A stretch of 64,000 bases of DNA from Marinobacter pelagius (GCF_900114925.1 NZ_FOUR01000001.1:248001-312000), one strand, 5' to 3'; shown: positions 43,054-52,468, counted from the stretch's first letter. Numbers and translations: made by a program. The notes: a model not told the origin generated them from the letters alone.

Positions 43054-43565
43054 GGGTCGTCGGGGCGAACGCGGCTCGGAAAACTGGCCACCACGTCACC
43101 ATCCCGGTTCACCACGTACTTGGTGAAGTTCCACCGGGGTGGCTGGCTTTGACGGTTCAGCTCCCGGAACACCGGGTTGGCGCCGGCGCCGGTCACCGGC
43201 CCCGGTGCGATCATGGTGAAAGTGACACCGAAATTGACGAAGCACACATTCGCTGCCTCTTCCTCGCTGTCCGCTTCCTGGCGGAAGTCGTCACTGGCGA
43301 AACCAACCACCACCAGGCCCTTGTCTGCATATCGCTGGTGCAGTGCTTCCAGCCCTTCGAACTGACCGGTATATCCGCACCGGCTGGCGGTGTTGACCAC
43401 CAGCAGGGGCTTGCCCGCGGCAAGGTCGCAAAGGTTCACGCTATCCCTGGAATGCAGCTTGCGCTGCTCATGATCGAGAAATGCCGGGCACTCCTGTGCC
43501 AGGACCGGCATGGACACAAATAACGCCATCAGCAGCAACAGACGCTGCACACTCAAGCATCGCAT
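43020..43565 (-). CDS. Glutathione peroxidase family protein, exported
   Basis: A 181-residue thiol peroxidase with a signal peptide ([24 protein letters not shown]), so it acts in the periplasm. The peroxidatic residue is Cys in [17 protein letters not shown], not selenocysteine. The distal WNFTKYVV motif is present. The usual CNQFGxQEPG motif reads [13 protein letters not shown], so the canonical Gln of the catalytic tetrad is replaced. ATG at 43565 has AAGGAG at normal spacing; an upstream in-frame start adds six residues without a site. It overlaps the luciferase-like gene tail to tail by 34 bp. Confidence 0.85.
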   Translation of the reverse strand: MRCLSVQRLLLLMALFVSMPVLAQECPAFLDHEQRKLHSRDSVNLCDLAAGKPLLVVNTASRCGYTGQFEGLEALHQRYADKGLVVVGFASDDFRQEADSEEEAANVCFVNFGVTFTMIAPGPVTGAGANPVFRELNRQSQPPRWNFTKYVVNRDGDVVASFPSRVRPDDPQLIEAVESVL

Positions 43566-43663
43566 TGATAGACTCCTTTTCACTGGTCCCTGTTATACGG
43601 GCCCCGGGCCATAAACGTTCACGCACCGCCCGCATTCTGCAACCCCGTCACGGAGTATTCATC

Positions 43664-44203
43664 ATGGCCGACCAACGCTTTTTTGTCTTCCTCTCCCATG
43701 GTCTGGAAAGCGGCCCTGGTGGCACCAAGATCCAGGTGATGAAACGGGTCACTGAGGAGTTTGCTGACGTACAGGCAGAGGCTGTTGATCACCGCAGCAC
43801 CAGGGATCCGGCAGAGCGGCTGGCCCAGATGCAAAAGGCCATGAAGGATGCCGGTGCCGATCCGGCCCGGACCATTCTGGCAGGCTCCAGCATGGGTGGC
43901 TGGGTATGCGCCCGTACCAGCGAGCTGACGCCGGTGCTGGGCTGCTTCCTGCTGGCGCCCGCTCTGGCACTTGCGAAGTATCCCGAGAGCCGGCCGGAGA
44001 TCCGGGCAACCTTTTGCCAGCTTATCCTGGGCTGGCACGATGACGTGGTCCTACCCATGCCCGTGATTGATCTGGCACGGGAACAGAGCCTGCCCACACT
44101 CGTCCTCCCTGACGGTCACCGGCTGGAAAACAGCGTTGACCGTGTCACCCGGGAATTCCGGGCCTTTCTCCTTAACGCAGGGTTAAAACCCGGCAACAAT
44201 TGA
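43664..44203 (+). CDS. Small alpha/beta-hydrolase fold protein
   Basis: A 179-residue cytoplasmic protein. FVFLSHGLESGPGGTK near the start and the nucleophile elbow AGSSMGGWV (Ser near residue 76) indicate a compact alpha/beta hydrolase like YqiA/UPF0227. A late LVLPDGHRL supplies the likely catalytic His. The substrate is unknown. ATG at 43664 is supported by GGAG about nine bases upstream. The upstream open frame is antisense to the peroxidase gene. Confidence 0.8.
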   Translation: MADQRFFVFLSHGLESGPGGTKIQVMKRVTEEFADVQAEAVDHRSTRDPAERLAQMQKAMKDAGADPARTILAGSSMGGWVCARTSELTPVLGCFLLAPALALAKYPESRPEIRATFCQLILGWHDDVVLPMPVIDLAREQSLPTLVLPDGHRLENSVDRVTREFRAFLLNAGLKPGNN

Positions 44204-44331
44204 TCCGGGTCATCCGATTTCCGTGCAGGATCGAATGTCTTTGCTAGGGTATGCCTGCTGCCCTCGCCTTTGCCTGATGCAGGTCGATTTCATGGCAGGG
44301 CACCAAATCCTGAATGAGAGAGGAGTTACCA

Positions 44332-44655
44332 ATGAGCGATTTCAACAAGAGTCGACGGGTATTCCTGCGCACGGCCGCCCTTGGTGCAGCCGCTGTACCG
44401 CTGGCACGCATTGCTGTCCACAGCCCCGCCGCTCATGCAGAAAAAGCAAAGGCGGAAGACGGGCATGCGATGGATTACGTCAACGACGCAACCACCAGTG
44501 ACCATCCGAAGTACAAGGACGGCAACAAGTGCTCCACCTGTGCCTTCTGGGCCGGTGAGGAGTCAGGCGGCTGGGGTACTTGCCGTCACCCCGAGTTCAG
44601 CGACGTACTGGTCAACAAGAATGGCTGGTGCAGTACCTGGGTACCGGGAGGCTGA
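44332..44655 (+). CDS. High-potential iron-sulfur protein (HiPIP)
   Basis: A 107-residue periplasmic electron carrier. The N-terminus carries a Tat signal (SRRVFLRTAALGAAAVPLA, cleavage after AAHA), needed because the cluster is inserted before export. The mature part is about 67 residues and has four Cys in the HiPIP spacing: KCSTCAFW, GTCRHPEF and NGWCSTWV. HiPIPs shuttle electrons between the bc1 complex and terminal oxidases or reductases in halophiles and phototrophs. The ATG at 44332 follows GAGAGGAG. Confidence 0.93.
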   Translation: MSDFNKSRRVFLRTAALGAAAVPLARIAVHSPAAHAEKAKAEDGHAMDYVNDATTSDHPKYKDGNKCSTCAFWAGEESGGWGTCRHPEFSDVLVNKNGWCSTWVPGG

Positions 44656-44890
44656 CACTTCCACCAGGGCGGCCCCAGGGCCGCCCGCCATCACCCAAAC
44701 CCTCCTTTCAATGCCTCACAGCCTTTGCCCTGCAATGAATCGACTGGAATTTCATGCACTTGCAATCTGACATAAATGTGTCGCCGTGAAATCCTGATTT
44801 TGGTCATTTTCTTGCGAAAACGACTTTGTTTTGCCAGTCTTTATAAACGTAACAATGGATTAACGTAAAATAACGAGCGGAGACAACCCG

Positions 44891-45919
44891 ATGAGCAGCA
44901 AGAGTAAATTCAGGAAACTGGCTGGTATTTCAGCCCTGGCCTTTGCCGGACTGACCGCAGCAAACGCTGTAAATGCCGCCAACTGGCGCTATGCCCATGA
45001 AGAATACGAAGGCGACGTTCAGGACGTATTCGCTTACAAGTTCAAGGAATACATCGAAGAAAACTCGGACCACACCCTGCAGGTTTACCGCTTCGGCGAG
45101 CTGGGCGAGTCTGACGACATCATGGAACAGACCCAGGCCGGTATCCTGAACTTCGTAAACCAGTCCCCCGGTTTCACCGGCTCCCTGATCCCGGAAGCCC
45201 AGATCTTCTTCATCCCGTATCTCATGCCCACCGACATGGATACCGTGATCGAGTTCTTCCGTAAGAGTGAAGCGATCAATCAGGACTTCCCGGAGCTCTA
45301 CTCCGAGAAAGGCCTGGAACTGCTGAAAATGTATCCGGAAGGCGAAATGGTCGTTACCGTTGATGAGCCGGTCACCTCTCCGGAAGGCTTCAACAACAAG
45401 AAGATCCGGGTCATGACCAACCCGCTTCTGTCCGAGACCTATTCCGCCTTCGGCGCGACTCCGACCCCGCTGCCCTGGGGCGAAGTGTACGGTGCCCTGC
45501 AGACCAACATGATCCAGGGTCAGGAAAACCCGATCTTCTGGATCGAGTCCGGCGGTCTGTACGAGGTCTCCCCGAACCTGGTATTCACCGGTCACGGCTG
45601 GTTCACCACCGCCATGATGGCCAACCAGAACTTCTACAACGGCCTGTCTGACGAGGACAAAAAGCTGGTCCAGGATGCGGCAGACTATGCCTTTGAAGAG
45701 ATCATCGTACACATCGATGGTCTGGCTGACGAAGCCCTGGAAAAGATCACATCCAAGAGCGACGAAGTCACCGTTACCCGCCTGAACGACGAACAGATCG
45801 AAGCCTTCAAGGCCCGTGCGCCGCAGGTGGAAGAGAAGTTCATCGAGATGACTGGCGAGCGCGGCAAAGAGCTGCTGAACCAGTTCAAGGAAGACCTGAA
45901 AGAAGTTCAGAACGATTGA
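44891..45919 (+). CDS. teaA: TRAP transporter substrate-binding protein for ectoine/hydroxyectoine
   Basis: A 342-residue DctP-type periplasmic protein with signal peptide (cleavage near ANAVNAANW). The mature sequence is strikingly like Halomonas elongata TeaA: NWRYAHEEYEGDVQDVFA, FGELGESDDIMEQTQ, GFTGSLIPEAQIFFIPYLMP, PLPWGEVYGALQT, GQENPIFWIESGGLYEVSPN. TeaA binds ectoine and 5-hydroxyectoine. The 235 bp upstream are AT-rich and should hold an osmoregulated promoter; TATAAA near 44842 is a possible -10 element, not certain. Confidence 0.93.
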   Translation: MSSKSKFRKLAGISALAFAGLTAANAVNAANWRYAHEEYEGDVQDVFAYKFKEYIEENSDHTLQVYRFGELGESDDIMEQTQAGILNFVNQSPGFTGSLIPEAQIFFIPYLMPTDMDTVIEFFRKSEAINQDFPELYSEKGLELLKMYPEGEMVVTVDEPVTSPEGFNNKKIRVMTNPLLSETYSAFGATPTPLPWGEVYGALQTNMIQGQENPIFWIESGGLYEVSPNLVFTGHGWFTTAMMANQNFYNGLSDEDKKLVQDAADYAFEEIIVHIDGLADEALEKITSKSDEVTVTRLNDEQIEAFKARAPQVEEKFIEMTGERGKELLNQFKEDLKEVQND

Positions 45920-45932
45920 TCTGAAGGAAACA

Positions 45933-45958
45933 GTCCCGCCGGCCCCTGCCGGCGGGAC
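45933..45958 (+). terminator. Hairpin between teaA and teaB
   Basis: GTCCCGCCGGC and GCCGGCGGGAC form a perfect 11-bp stem with a four-base loop, followed by CTGGTTTTAA. It resembles a leaky intrinsic terminator. It would allow far more binding protein than membrane subunits to be made, as is common in TRAP operons. Confidence 0.8.
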
Positions 45959-46023
45959 CTGGTTTTAATCACGCCCCGCCGTCCCCCTTCCGGCCGGGAG
46001 CAGAATGTTCTGGAGCGCACCCC

Positions 46024-46617
46024 ATGTCCGAGAATTCCCCGGATCTTGAAGATGACACCGGCTCCTACGAGTCAGGCCTGCCCGGGTTTCTGGGAACCAT
46101 TGATGTCTGGATAAGCAAGATTGAAGCAGTCATGCTTGCCCTGGGCGTTATCCTGATGGCCGTCAATACCTGCGTGAACGTGATCGCGCGATTTGTCTTC
46201 GGCGAAGGCCTTTTCTTCTCCGGAGAAATCAACCGAATTCTCATCATCCTGATCACCTTTGCCGGCATCGGTTACGCGGCCCGCCACGGTCGCCACATCC
46301 GCATGTCCGCCGTCTACGATGCGATCCCTACCAAGGGGCGGAAGGTGCTGATGATCATCATTGCCCTGTTCACCTCGGTGGTAATGTTTTTCCTCTGCTA
46401 CCACTCCTACGGTTACATCGAGACGCTTTATAGCCGTGGCCGGATCCTGCCGGCTCTGGGATTTGAGATCTGGTGGATCTACATCTGGGCTCCGGTAGGT
46501 TTTGCCATCACCGGTATCCAGTATTTCCTCACCGCCATCAAGAACTTCACCAGCAAGGATGTCTATCTTTCCACTGGCGTTGTTGATGGTTACGCCGACA
46601 CCGAATCGGAAGTATGA
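46024..46617 (+). CDS. teaB: TRAP transporter small permease for ectoine
   Basis: A 197-residue DctQ-family inner-membrane protein with four hydrophobic helices: about residues 35-55, 70-90, 105-125 and 145-165. NTCVNVIARFVFGEGLFFSGEINR and GYAARHGRHIRMSAVYD are typical DctQ features. It pairs with the large subunit encoded next. Position directly after teaA gives the name. Confidence 0.9.
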   Translation: MSENSPDLEDDTGSYESGLPGFLGTIDVWISKIEAVMLALGVILMAVNTCVNVIARFVFGEGLFFSGEINRILIILITFAGIGYAARHGRHIRMSAVYDAIPTKGRKVLMIIIALFTSVVMFFLCYHSYGYIETLYSRGRILPALGFEIWWIYIWAPVGFAITGIQYFLTAIKNFTSKDVYLSTGVVDGYADTESEV

Positions 46618-46651
46618 ACCCCGCAGCTGAACTCAGGTAAGGATAAAAATC

Positions 46652-47938
46652 ATGGCAACTATAATGATGGTGATCATGATCGGGTTGTTGCTGCTTGGCT
46701 TCCCGATGATGGTTCCGCTGATTACCGGCGCGGTGGTCGGCTTTGTAATGATGTTTGACGGCTTCGGCCAGATGGGTACCTTCATCCAGCAGATGATGGG
46801 GGGCATCCGGCCGGCGTCGTTGATTGCGGTACCGATGTTCATTCTGGCCGCGGATATCATGACCCGGGGTCAGTCCGCGGATCGGCTGATTAACATGGTC
46901 ATGGCGTTTATCGGCCATGTGAAGGGTGGCCTTGCGATCAGTACGGCAACCTCCTGCACACTGTTCGGTGCGGTCTCCGGTTCAACCCAGGCCACCGTGG
47001 TGGCGGTGGGCTCCCCGCTGCGTCCGAAGATGCTGAAAGCAGGCTACTCGGATCCGTTTACCCTGGCACTGATCATCAACGCCAGTGACATCGCCTTCCT
47101 GATCCCGCCGAGTATCGGCATGATCATCTACGGCGTTATCTCCGAAACCTCCATTGCCGAGCTGTTCATTGCCGGCATCGGACCGGGCATACTGATCCTG
47201 TTCATGTTCTCGGTCTACTGCCTGATCTATGCCTACAAGAACAACGTGCCCACGGAAGAGAAAGCCACCTGGAAACAACGGGCACTGTCCGTGCGCGACG
47301 CCCTCTGGCCGCTGTTCTTCCCGGTCATCATTGTCGGCGGCATTTACGGGGGCATCTTCAGCCCGACCGAAGCGGCGGCAGTCTGCGTACTCTATGCCTT
47401 CCTGCTGGAGTTCGTGGTATTCCGTTCGCTGAAACTGGCCGATATTTACCGGATCGCCAAGTCCACTGGCCTGATCACCGCCGTGGTGTTCATCCTGGTT
47501 GCAGTCGGTAACGGCTTCTCCTGGATCATCTCCTTCGCCCAGATTCCGCAAACCATTCTGGAAGCCGTCGGCGTCAACGAAGCCGGCCCGGTGGGCGTGC
47601 TGATTGCCATCTGTGTGGCGTTCTTCATTGCCTGTATGTTCGTGGACCCCATTGTGGTGATCCTGGTGCTGACTCCGATTTTTGCCCCGGCCATCCAATC
47701 CACCGGTCTGGACCCGGTTCTGGTGGGTGTACTGATCACGCTGCAGGTAGCCATCGGTTCAGCCACACCGCCGTTTGGCTGTGACATCTTCACCGCTATC
47801 GCGATCTTCAAACGGCCCTACCTGGAGGTGATTCGGGGAACACCACCGTTCATCTTCATGCTGGTGGCCGCCGCCGGCCTGATTATCGCGTTCCCGGATA
47901 TTGCCCTGTTCCTGCGGGACGTGGCGTTCAGGGATTAA
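46652..47938 (+). CDS. teaC: TRAP transporter large permease for ectoine
   Basis: A 428-residue DctM-family membrane protein with about eleven to twelve hydrophobic segments. IRPASLIAVPMFILAADIM, SGSTQATVVAVGSPLRPKML, LIIPPSIGMIIYG-like LIPPSIGMIIYGVISETS and GGIYGGIFSPTEAAAVCVLYA are family signatures. It forms the Na+-coupled transport core. It is 34 bp after teaB with AGGAT as ribosome site. Confidence 0.92.
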   Translation: MATIMMVIMIGLLLLGFPMMVPLITGAVVGFVMMFDGFGQMGTFIQQMMGGIRPASLIAVPMFILAADIMTRGQSADRLINMVMAFIGHVKGGLAISTATSCTLFGAVSGSTQATVVAVGSPLRPKMLKAGYSDPFTLALIINASDIAFLIPPSIGMIIYGVISETSIAELFIAGIGPGILILFMFSVYCLIYAYKNNVPTEEKATWKQRALSVRDALWPLFFPVIIVGGIYGGIFSPTEAAAVCVLYAFLLEFVVFRSLKLADIYRIAKSTGLITAVVFILVAVGNGFSWIISFAQIPQTILEAVGVNEAGPVGVLIAICVAFFIACMFVDPIVVILVLTPIFAPAIQSTGLDPVLVGVLITLQVAIGSATPPFGCDIFTAIAIFKRPYLEVIRGTPPFIFMLVAAAGLIIAFPDIALFLRDVAFRD

Positions 47939-47971
47939 TGGAGAGACTCAAGGGTCCTTAAGGAGAAACTC

Positions 47972-48415
47972 ATGTTCAAAAGAATCCTGGTCGCGGTGGA
48001 CGGCTCCAAAACCTCACTCAAGGCGTTAGACAAGGCCATCGATCTCCAGAAACTGATTCCCGAGGCCGAGATATACATCCTCTGCGTGTACAAGCATCAC
48101 AGCCTGTTCGAGGCCTCACTGTCGATCGGCCGGCCAGCCGACATGGACATCCCGGACAAGGTGCTCTCGGAGTACGCGAAGGAAGTAGTGAATCATGCCA
48201 AGGAGCTGGCGAAGGAGCACGGTGCGACCAAGGTGCGGGGCTTTGTGAAGGCCGGACGACCCTCCCGGGTGATCATCAAGTTCGCCCAGGACAAGGAAGC
48301 GGACCTGATCGTGGTCGGCACCAAGGGCACCAACAGCGACAAGGACGGCATGTTCCTGGGCAGTGTGTCCCACCGGGTGGCGTCCCACGCCAAGTGCCCG
48401 GTTCTGGTGGTCTGA
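47972..48415 (+). CDS. teaD: Universal stress protein, TeaD-like
   Basis: A 147-residue UspA-fold protein. [21 protein letters not shown] opens the fold, and [34 protein letters not shown] is the C-terminal ATP-binding signature (G-x2-G-x9-G-S). In Halomonas, TeaD binds ATP and negatively modulates TeaABC. The gene order teaABCD is the same here. A strong hairpin follows its stop. Confidence 0.92.
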   Translation: MFKRILVAVDGSKTSLKALDKAIDLQKLIPEAEIYILCVYKHHSLFEASLSIGRPADMDIPDKVLSEYAKEVVNHAKELAKEHGATKVRGFVKAGRPSRVIIKFAQDKEADLIVVGTKGTNSDKDGMFLGSVSHRVASHAKCPVLVV

Positions 48416-48428
48416 CACCTCATCCCGT

Positions 48429-48458
48429 CCGGGATAGCGCCATCAGGCGTTATCCCGG
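48429..48458. terminator. Shared hairpin between convergent teaD and ABC permease genes
   Basis: CCGGGATAGCGCC and GGCGTTATCCCGG form a 13-bp stem with one G-T pair and a four-base loop. It overlaps the last codons of the convergent permease gene. No T-run is seen on either side, so the structure may stabilise both 3' ends rather than terminate strongly. Confidence 0.6.
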
Positions 48459-49300
48459 GACCTTCCCATCGCCATCACTGCCAACAACGCAGAGCCCACC
48501 ATCAGCAATAGCGCCACCGCATTCAGTACCGGTGTCGATCCTTCCCGCAACCGATTGAACAGGGCCACGGTCAGCGGCGTATCGCTGCCGGTGAGCATTA
48601 CCGTGGTGTTGAAGTTCTCGAACGACATCAGGAACGCCATCGCCGCTGCCCCGAAGATGGACGGCATCAGCCAGGGCAGAGTCACCGTGAACCAGGCCAC
48701 CACGGGTGTGGCGCCCAGGTTCAGCGCAGCCTCTTCCAGTTGCCGGTCAAACTTGCGCAGGCGGGCAGCGATCACCAGGGTGGCAAGCGTGGCAATGAAG
48801 GTCACCTGCCCCATCACCACCAGCGTCATCCCCGGCCGGAACACATCCAACTCGATACCCCAAAGCCGGGAGGCATCATTGGCCATACCGCTGTAGAACA
48901 CCAGGATCGAAACCCCCAGAATTACCCCCGGAATCACCAGCGGCAGCAGCATCAGCAGGTATAGGAATTCCTTGCCGCGGAATTCCAGCCGTTCGAACAG
49001 CACCGCGTTGACGCATCCCAGGGCAACACTGCCAACCGTGACCCAGAAGGCGATCTTGGTACTCACCCACAGCGCGGATAACAGGGTGTCATCGTGGAAC
49101 AGACCGGTGCGACCACCAGAACCGTCCGCCAGGTACCAGTCCAGGGTAAAGCCCTTCCAGGGCAGAGACGGAAACGGGGCATCGTTGAACGCAAACACCG
49201 CCGTCACCGTCAGTGGCAGGGCCAGGTAGACGAAAAATGCCACCAGGTAGGCCAGGTACAGGCCATCAAACCAGCGGGAGCGGGGAACGGACCGGATCAT
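48443..49300 (-). CDS. Polyamine-type ABC transporter permease (PotC/PotI-like)
   Basis: A 285-residue inner-membrane permease with six hydrophobic segments. The EAA-like loop EEAALNLGATPVVAWFTVTLPWLMPSI is in the cytoplasmic coupling helix. It forms a heterodimer with the permease encoded upstream. The cluster order is binding protein, ATPase, permease, permease, which differs from the neighbouring pot operon. The substrate is probably a polyamine or a related organic cation or opine. Confidence 0.88.
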   Translation of the reverse strand: MIRSVPRSRWFDGLYLAYLVAFFVYLALPLTVTAVFAFNDAPFPSLPWKGFTLDWYLADGSGGRTGLFHDDTLLSALWVSTKIAFWVTVGSVALGCVNAVLFERLEFRGKEFLYLLMLLPLVIPGVILGVSILVFYSGMANDASRLWGIELDVFRPGMTLVVMGQVTFIATLATLVIAARLRKFDRQLEEAALNLGATPVVAWFTVTLPWLMPSIFGAAAMAFLMSFENFNTTVMLTGSDTPLTVALFNRLREGSTPVLNAVALLLMVGSALLAVMAMGRSRDNA

Positions 49301-49304
49301 GCCG

Positions 49305-50165
49305 TCACCCCATGACCTTGCGCAGGGACTGGCCGGAGAGTTTCAGGCCCAGCCAGACGATCAATGACGACAGCACCAGCAGCAAAACACCGAGGGCTGC
49401 GCCCTGTTCCCAGTTAAAACGGGTGATGAACTGGGTAAAGATCTGCTCAGTGAACCAGGCACTGTCCTTGCCACCCATCAGGATGGGCGTCAGGTAGCTG
49501 CCGAGGGTCAGCATGAACACCACGATGCAGCCGGAGACAATGCCCGGCATTGCCCAGGGCACCACCACCTCGCGGAGCACGGTCAGGTGGTTGCCCCCGA
49601 GGTCGTAACCGGCTTCCACCAGGTTCTCGTCCATGCCATCCAGGGTGGTGACCAGGGGCACCACCATGAACAGCAAGCCGTTGTAGACCAGGCCGATGAT
49701 CACCGCCACATCGTTGTAGAGCATTTCCACCGGGCCATCCGCCCAGCCCAGGGCCTGCAACCAGGAACTGAACAGACCACTCTCCCGCAGCAGGATCATC
49801 CAGCCGTAGGTACGCACCAGCTCACTGGCCCAGAAGGGCACCAGGCACGCCAGAAACAACAATCCCTTGGCACGGCCCCGCGCCAGCCTCGCGATGTACC
49901 AGGCGATGGGAAAGGCAATCAGCAGGGTGAGAAACGTGGTGAACAACGACATCACGCCGGTTCGGACAAAGGTGCGCCAGTAATAGGACTCGGTAAAGAA
50001 GTTCTGGTACTGCTCCAGCCCCCAGGCCAGCGTGTCCCAGCTCTCCCGGACCTGGAAGGAGACCCGAAGCATCTGCAGGTGGGGCACCAGCACCAGCAGC
50101 ACAATCCACAGCAGGAAGGGTGTGAGCAGCAACCAAAGAGACAGGCGACCGGCACTGGCGTTCAT
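49305..50165 (-). CDS. Polyamine-type ABC transporter permease (PotB/PotH-like)
   Basis: A 286-residue permease with six hydrophobic segments. VEAGYDLGGNHLTVLREVVVP is the coupling (EAA) loop, and SELVRTYGWMILL is a PotB/PotH family feature. The start at 50165 forms ATGA with the ATPase stop. The longer in-frame start lies inside the ATPase gene and is rejected. Confidence 0.88.
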   Translation of the reverse strand: MNASAGRLSLWLLLTPFLLWIVLLVLVPHLQMLRVSFQVRESWDTLAWGLEQYQNFFTESYYWRTFVRTGVMSLFTTFLTLLIAFPIAWYIARLARGRAKGLLFLACLVPFWASELVRTYGWMILLRESGLFSSWLQALGWADGPVEMLYNDVAVIIGLVYNGLLFMVVPLVTTLDGMDENLVEAGYDLGGNHLTVLREVVVPWAMPGIVSGCIVVFMLTLGSYLTPILMGGKDSAWFTEQIFTQFITRFNWEQGAALGVLLLVLSSLIVWLGLKLSGQSLRKVMG

Positions 50166-51256
50166 ACGGCCCCCGGGGCAAACACCCGTGCCAGCATCGG
50201 GTCCCACGCCAGCTGGACACCGGCACCTTCCCGCAATCGGGGTGCCGAGCCATCCTGGGGCAACCGGGCATACAGGGTCTGGCCGGCGCTGTCGGCCTCA
50301 AGACGACTGTTGGCGCCATCAAACAGGGTGGCGGTCACCGAAGCCCGGAGCGCCGAGTAATCGGGCCTCAGCGCGTCTCCTCCCAGTACCAGGGATTCCG
50401 GGCGAATGAACAGGTCCGCCCGCTCACCGATGGGCGGCGAACTCTGACCGAGCCGGCCACGAACCATACTGCCATCGTCCAGCCGGAGTTCCGCCAGCCC
50501 GTCCTGCACTGCTACAAGCTCGCCGGTGAGGCGATTGTTATCTCCGACAAACCCGGCCACAAAGGGGGTGGCCGGTTCCCGGTATAGTTCTTCCGGCGGG
50601 GCCACCTGGTCAAACCGGCCATCCTTCATCACGGCGACCTGGTCTGACATCACCATGGCCTCGGACTGGTCGTGGGTGATGTACACGAAAGTGGTGCCGA
50701 AGGCCTTCTGCAGATGTTTCAGTTCGATCTTCATCTGCTCCCGCAGTTTCAGATCCAGGGCCCCCAGGGGTTCGTCCAGCAACAGCAGGGTCGGCTCCAG
50801 CACCAGGCAGCGGGCCAAAGCTACGCGCTGGCGCTGCCCCCCGGAGAGTTCACCCGGGTTCCGGTTTTCCATGCCGGGCAGGCCCACCTGCTCCAGCACC
50901 CGGGCGATCCGCGTGCGCCGCTCTGCGGCCGGCACTTTCTGGCGCTTCAGGCCATAACCGATGTTGTCTCCCACCGACATGGTCGGAAACAGGGCCAGAT
51001 GCTGGAACACCATGTTGACCGGGCGCCGGTTGGGAGGCACATCGTTCATGCGGGCGCCGCGGATATGGATATCGCCCTCATCGGGCCGGTCAAAACCCGC
51101 CAGCAGCCGCAGCAAGGTGGTCTTGCCGCAGCCCGAGGGGCCCAGAATCGAGAAAAACGTGCCCGCAGGCACGTCAAGGGAAACATGGTCCACCGCGGCA
51201 TTGCTGCCAAAGCGGCGGACCAGGTTCGAGCAGAACAGGTCGGACTCGATCCCCAT
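50162..51256 (-). CDS. Polyamine-type ABC transporter ATP-binding protein (PotA/PotG-like)
   Basis: A 364-residue ATPase. Walker A is [16 protein letters not shown], the signature is ELSGGQRQRVALARCL, Walker B is [12 protein letters not shown], and the switch His is in ITHDQSEAM. A TOBE domain covers the last 110 residues. I start it at ATG 51256 (MGIESDLF), five bases after the binding-protein stop. An upstream in-frame start would run into that gene. Confidence 0.92.
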   Translation of the reverse strand: MGIESDLFCSNLVRRFGSNAAVDHVSLDVPAGTFFSILGPSGCGKTTLLRLLAGFDRPDEGDIHIRGARMNDVPPNRRPVNMVFQHLALFPTMSVGDNIGYGLKRQKVPAAERRTRIARVLEQVGLPGMENRNPGELSGGQRQRVALARCLVLEPTLLLLDEPLGALDLKLREQMKIELKHLQKAFGTTFVYITHDQSEAMVMSDQVAVMKDGRFDQVAPPEELYREPATPFVAGFVGDNNRLTGELVAVQDGLAELRLDDGSMVRGRLGQSSPPIGERADLFIRPESLVLGGDALRPDYSALRASVTATLFDGANSRLEADSAGQTLYARLPQDGSAPRLREGAGVQLAWDPMLARVFAPGAV

Positions 51257-51261
51257 GGAGA

Positions 51262-52341
51262 TCAGTTCGCTGCCTGGACGCGGTCCAGTACCTGCCCTTC
51301 CACGGTCTCCAATCCGGGAGGTACCGGCGGATACCACTTGATGTTGTTGATCGCCTGGTCATTGAAGCTGGCCCGGTAGGCATCCCGCAGCTCCGCACGG
51401 ACAAACTCGTCCGCACCTTTGGAAGCAGTGAAGTTACCCGAGGCGTTGGTGATCCGGGCGGCGATTTCCGGCTGCATCACGAAGTTGATCCACTTGTAGG
51501 CGGCTTCCTCGTTTTCACTGCGGCGGGGAATGGCAAACGTATCGATCCAGCCCAGGGCACCGGAGTCCGGGGCCACGAAACGGATATCCGGGTTCTCTGC
51601 ATTCAGTTTCCAGCCGCCGGCATCCCAGGCCATGGCCGCGGTCACCTCACCGGTGCGCAACAGCGCCAGCAGCTGGTCACCACCGGTCCAGTAGGTCTTC
51701 ACGTTGCTCTTGCAGTCGATCAGCTTGTCTTCCACTTTCGCCAGGATCGACTCGTACTCGTCACGGTCGTTATAGGCTTCAAAGGGATCCATGCCCATGG
51801 CAAAGGCAAAACCGATCAGGGTCGGGCGCTTGAGACGGTAACTGACCTTGCCGGCCACCGCCGGGTCGCACAGGTCGGTGTAATCGGTGACCGTATCTGC
51901 CACCGAGCTGTGGACGATCAGCCCGCTGGTACCCCAGACCGAAGGCACACCGTAGAATTTGCCATCGAGCTCGGTGGAGTCCTGGGTCGCCTTGACCATG
52001 GAGGGCTGCAGCTGATCCGTGTTGACGCGGGTGAAATCGATGGGCTTGTAGATATTGAACTGGCGCTGAACACCGATGATCCGGTCCTGGCTGGGTTGGG
52101 CCAGGTCAAAGCCGGCACCACCGGTGGCCCGCAGTTTGGAGATCATGTCTTCGTTGTTGGAGAGGGTGACCTTCACATCGATTCCGGTCTCTTCCTCGAA
52201 CTGGGCCACCACATCATCCGGGGCATAACCGCCCCAGGTAATCAGTCGCAGCTCTTCAGCGAGCAGGCTGCCGGAAAAAGTGACAGCAGCCAGGAAGGTG
52301 GAGCCAAGCAGTGCGGATGTCCTTGCGGTGCGCGATCCCAT
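51262..52341 (-). CDS. Polyamine-type ABC transporter substrate-binding protein (PotD/PotF-like)
   Basis: A 359-residue exported protein with signal peptide (through FSGSLLAEE). LRLITWGGYAPDDVVAQFEEETGIDVKV is the family N-terminus, and YGVPSVWGTSGLIVHS is the hinge region. It is the first gene of its cluster. It lacks the lipobox seen in the neighbouring PotD-like protein and is clearly diverged from it, so the two transporters probably have different ligands. Confidence 0.88.
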   Translation of the reverse strand: MGSRTARTSALLGSTFLAAVTFSGSLLAEELRLITWGGYAPDDVVAQFEEETGIDVKVTLSNNEDMISKLRATGGAGFDLAQPSQDRIIGVQRQFNIYKPIDFTRVNTDQLQPSMVKATQDSTELDGKFYGVPSVWGTSGLIVHSSVADTVTDYTDLCDPAVAGKVSYRLKRPTLIGFAFAMGMDPFEAYNDRDEYESILAKVEDKLIDCKSNVKTYWTGGDQLLALLRTGEVTAAMAWDAGGWKLNAENPDIRFVAPDSGALGWIDTFAIPRRSENEEAAYKWINFVMQPEIAARITNASGNFTASKGADEFVRAELRDAYRASFNDQAINNIKWYPPVPPGLETVEGQVLDRVQAAN

Positions 52342-52446
52342 GATCTTTGTATCTCCTGATAACGGTAAGTAACAAGTTTGCTAACCAGTTGTTATCAGGA
52401 AGGTATAGACCATGTATGTCAGTTTTGTGAAACCCCATTCACAAAA

Positions 52447-52468
52447 AACGGAGGCCGAGGCCTCCGTT
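52447..52468 (-). terminator. Intrinsic terminator after potD
   Basis: AACGGAGGCC and GGCCTCCGTT form a 10-bp stem with a two-base centre. On the minus strand the stem is followed by a six-T run (CGTTTTTTG). This is a textbook Rho-independent terminator, 28 bases past the potD stop, and it separates the two pot-type operons. Confidence 0.9.

Noticed and set aside
43430-43470. Possible selenocysteine in the glutathione peroxidase homologue
   Set aside because: The peroxidatic codon encodes Cys and no in-frame TGA or SECIS-like hairpin is needed.
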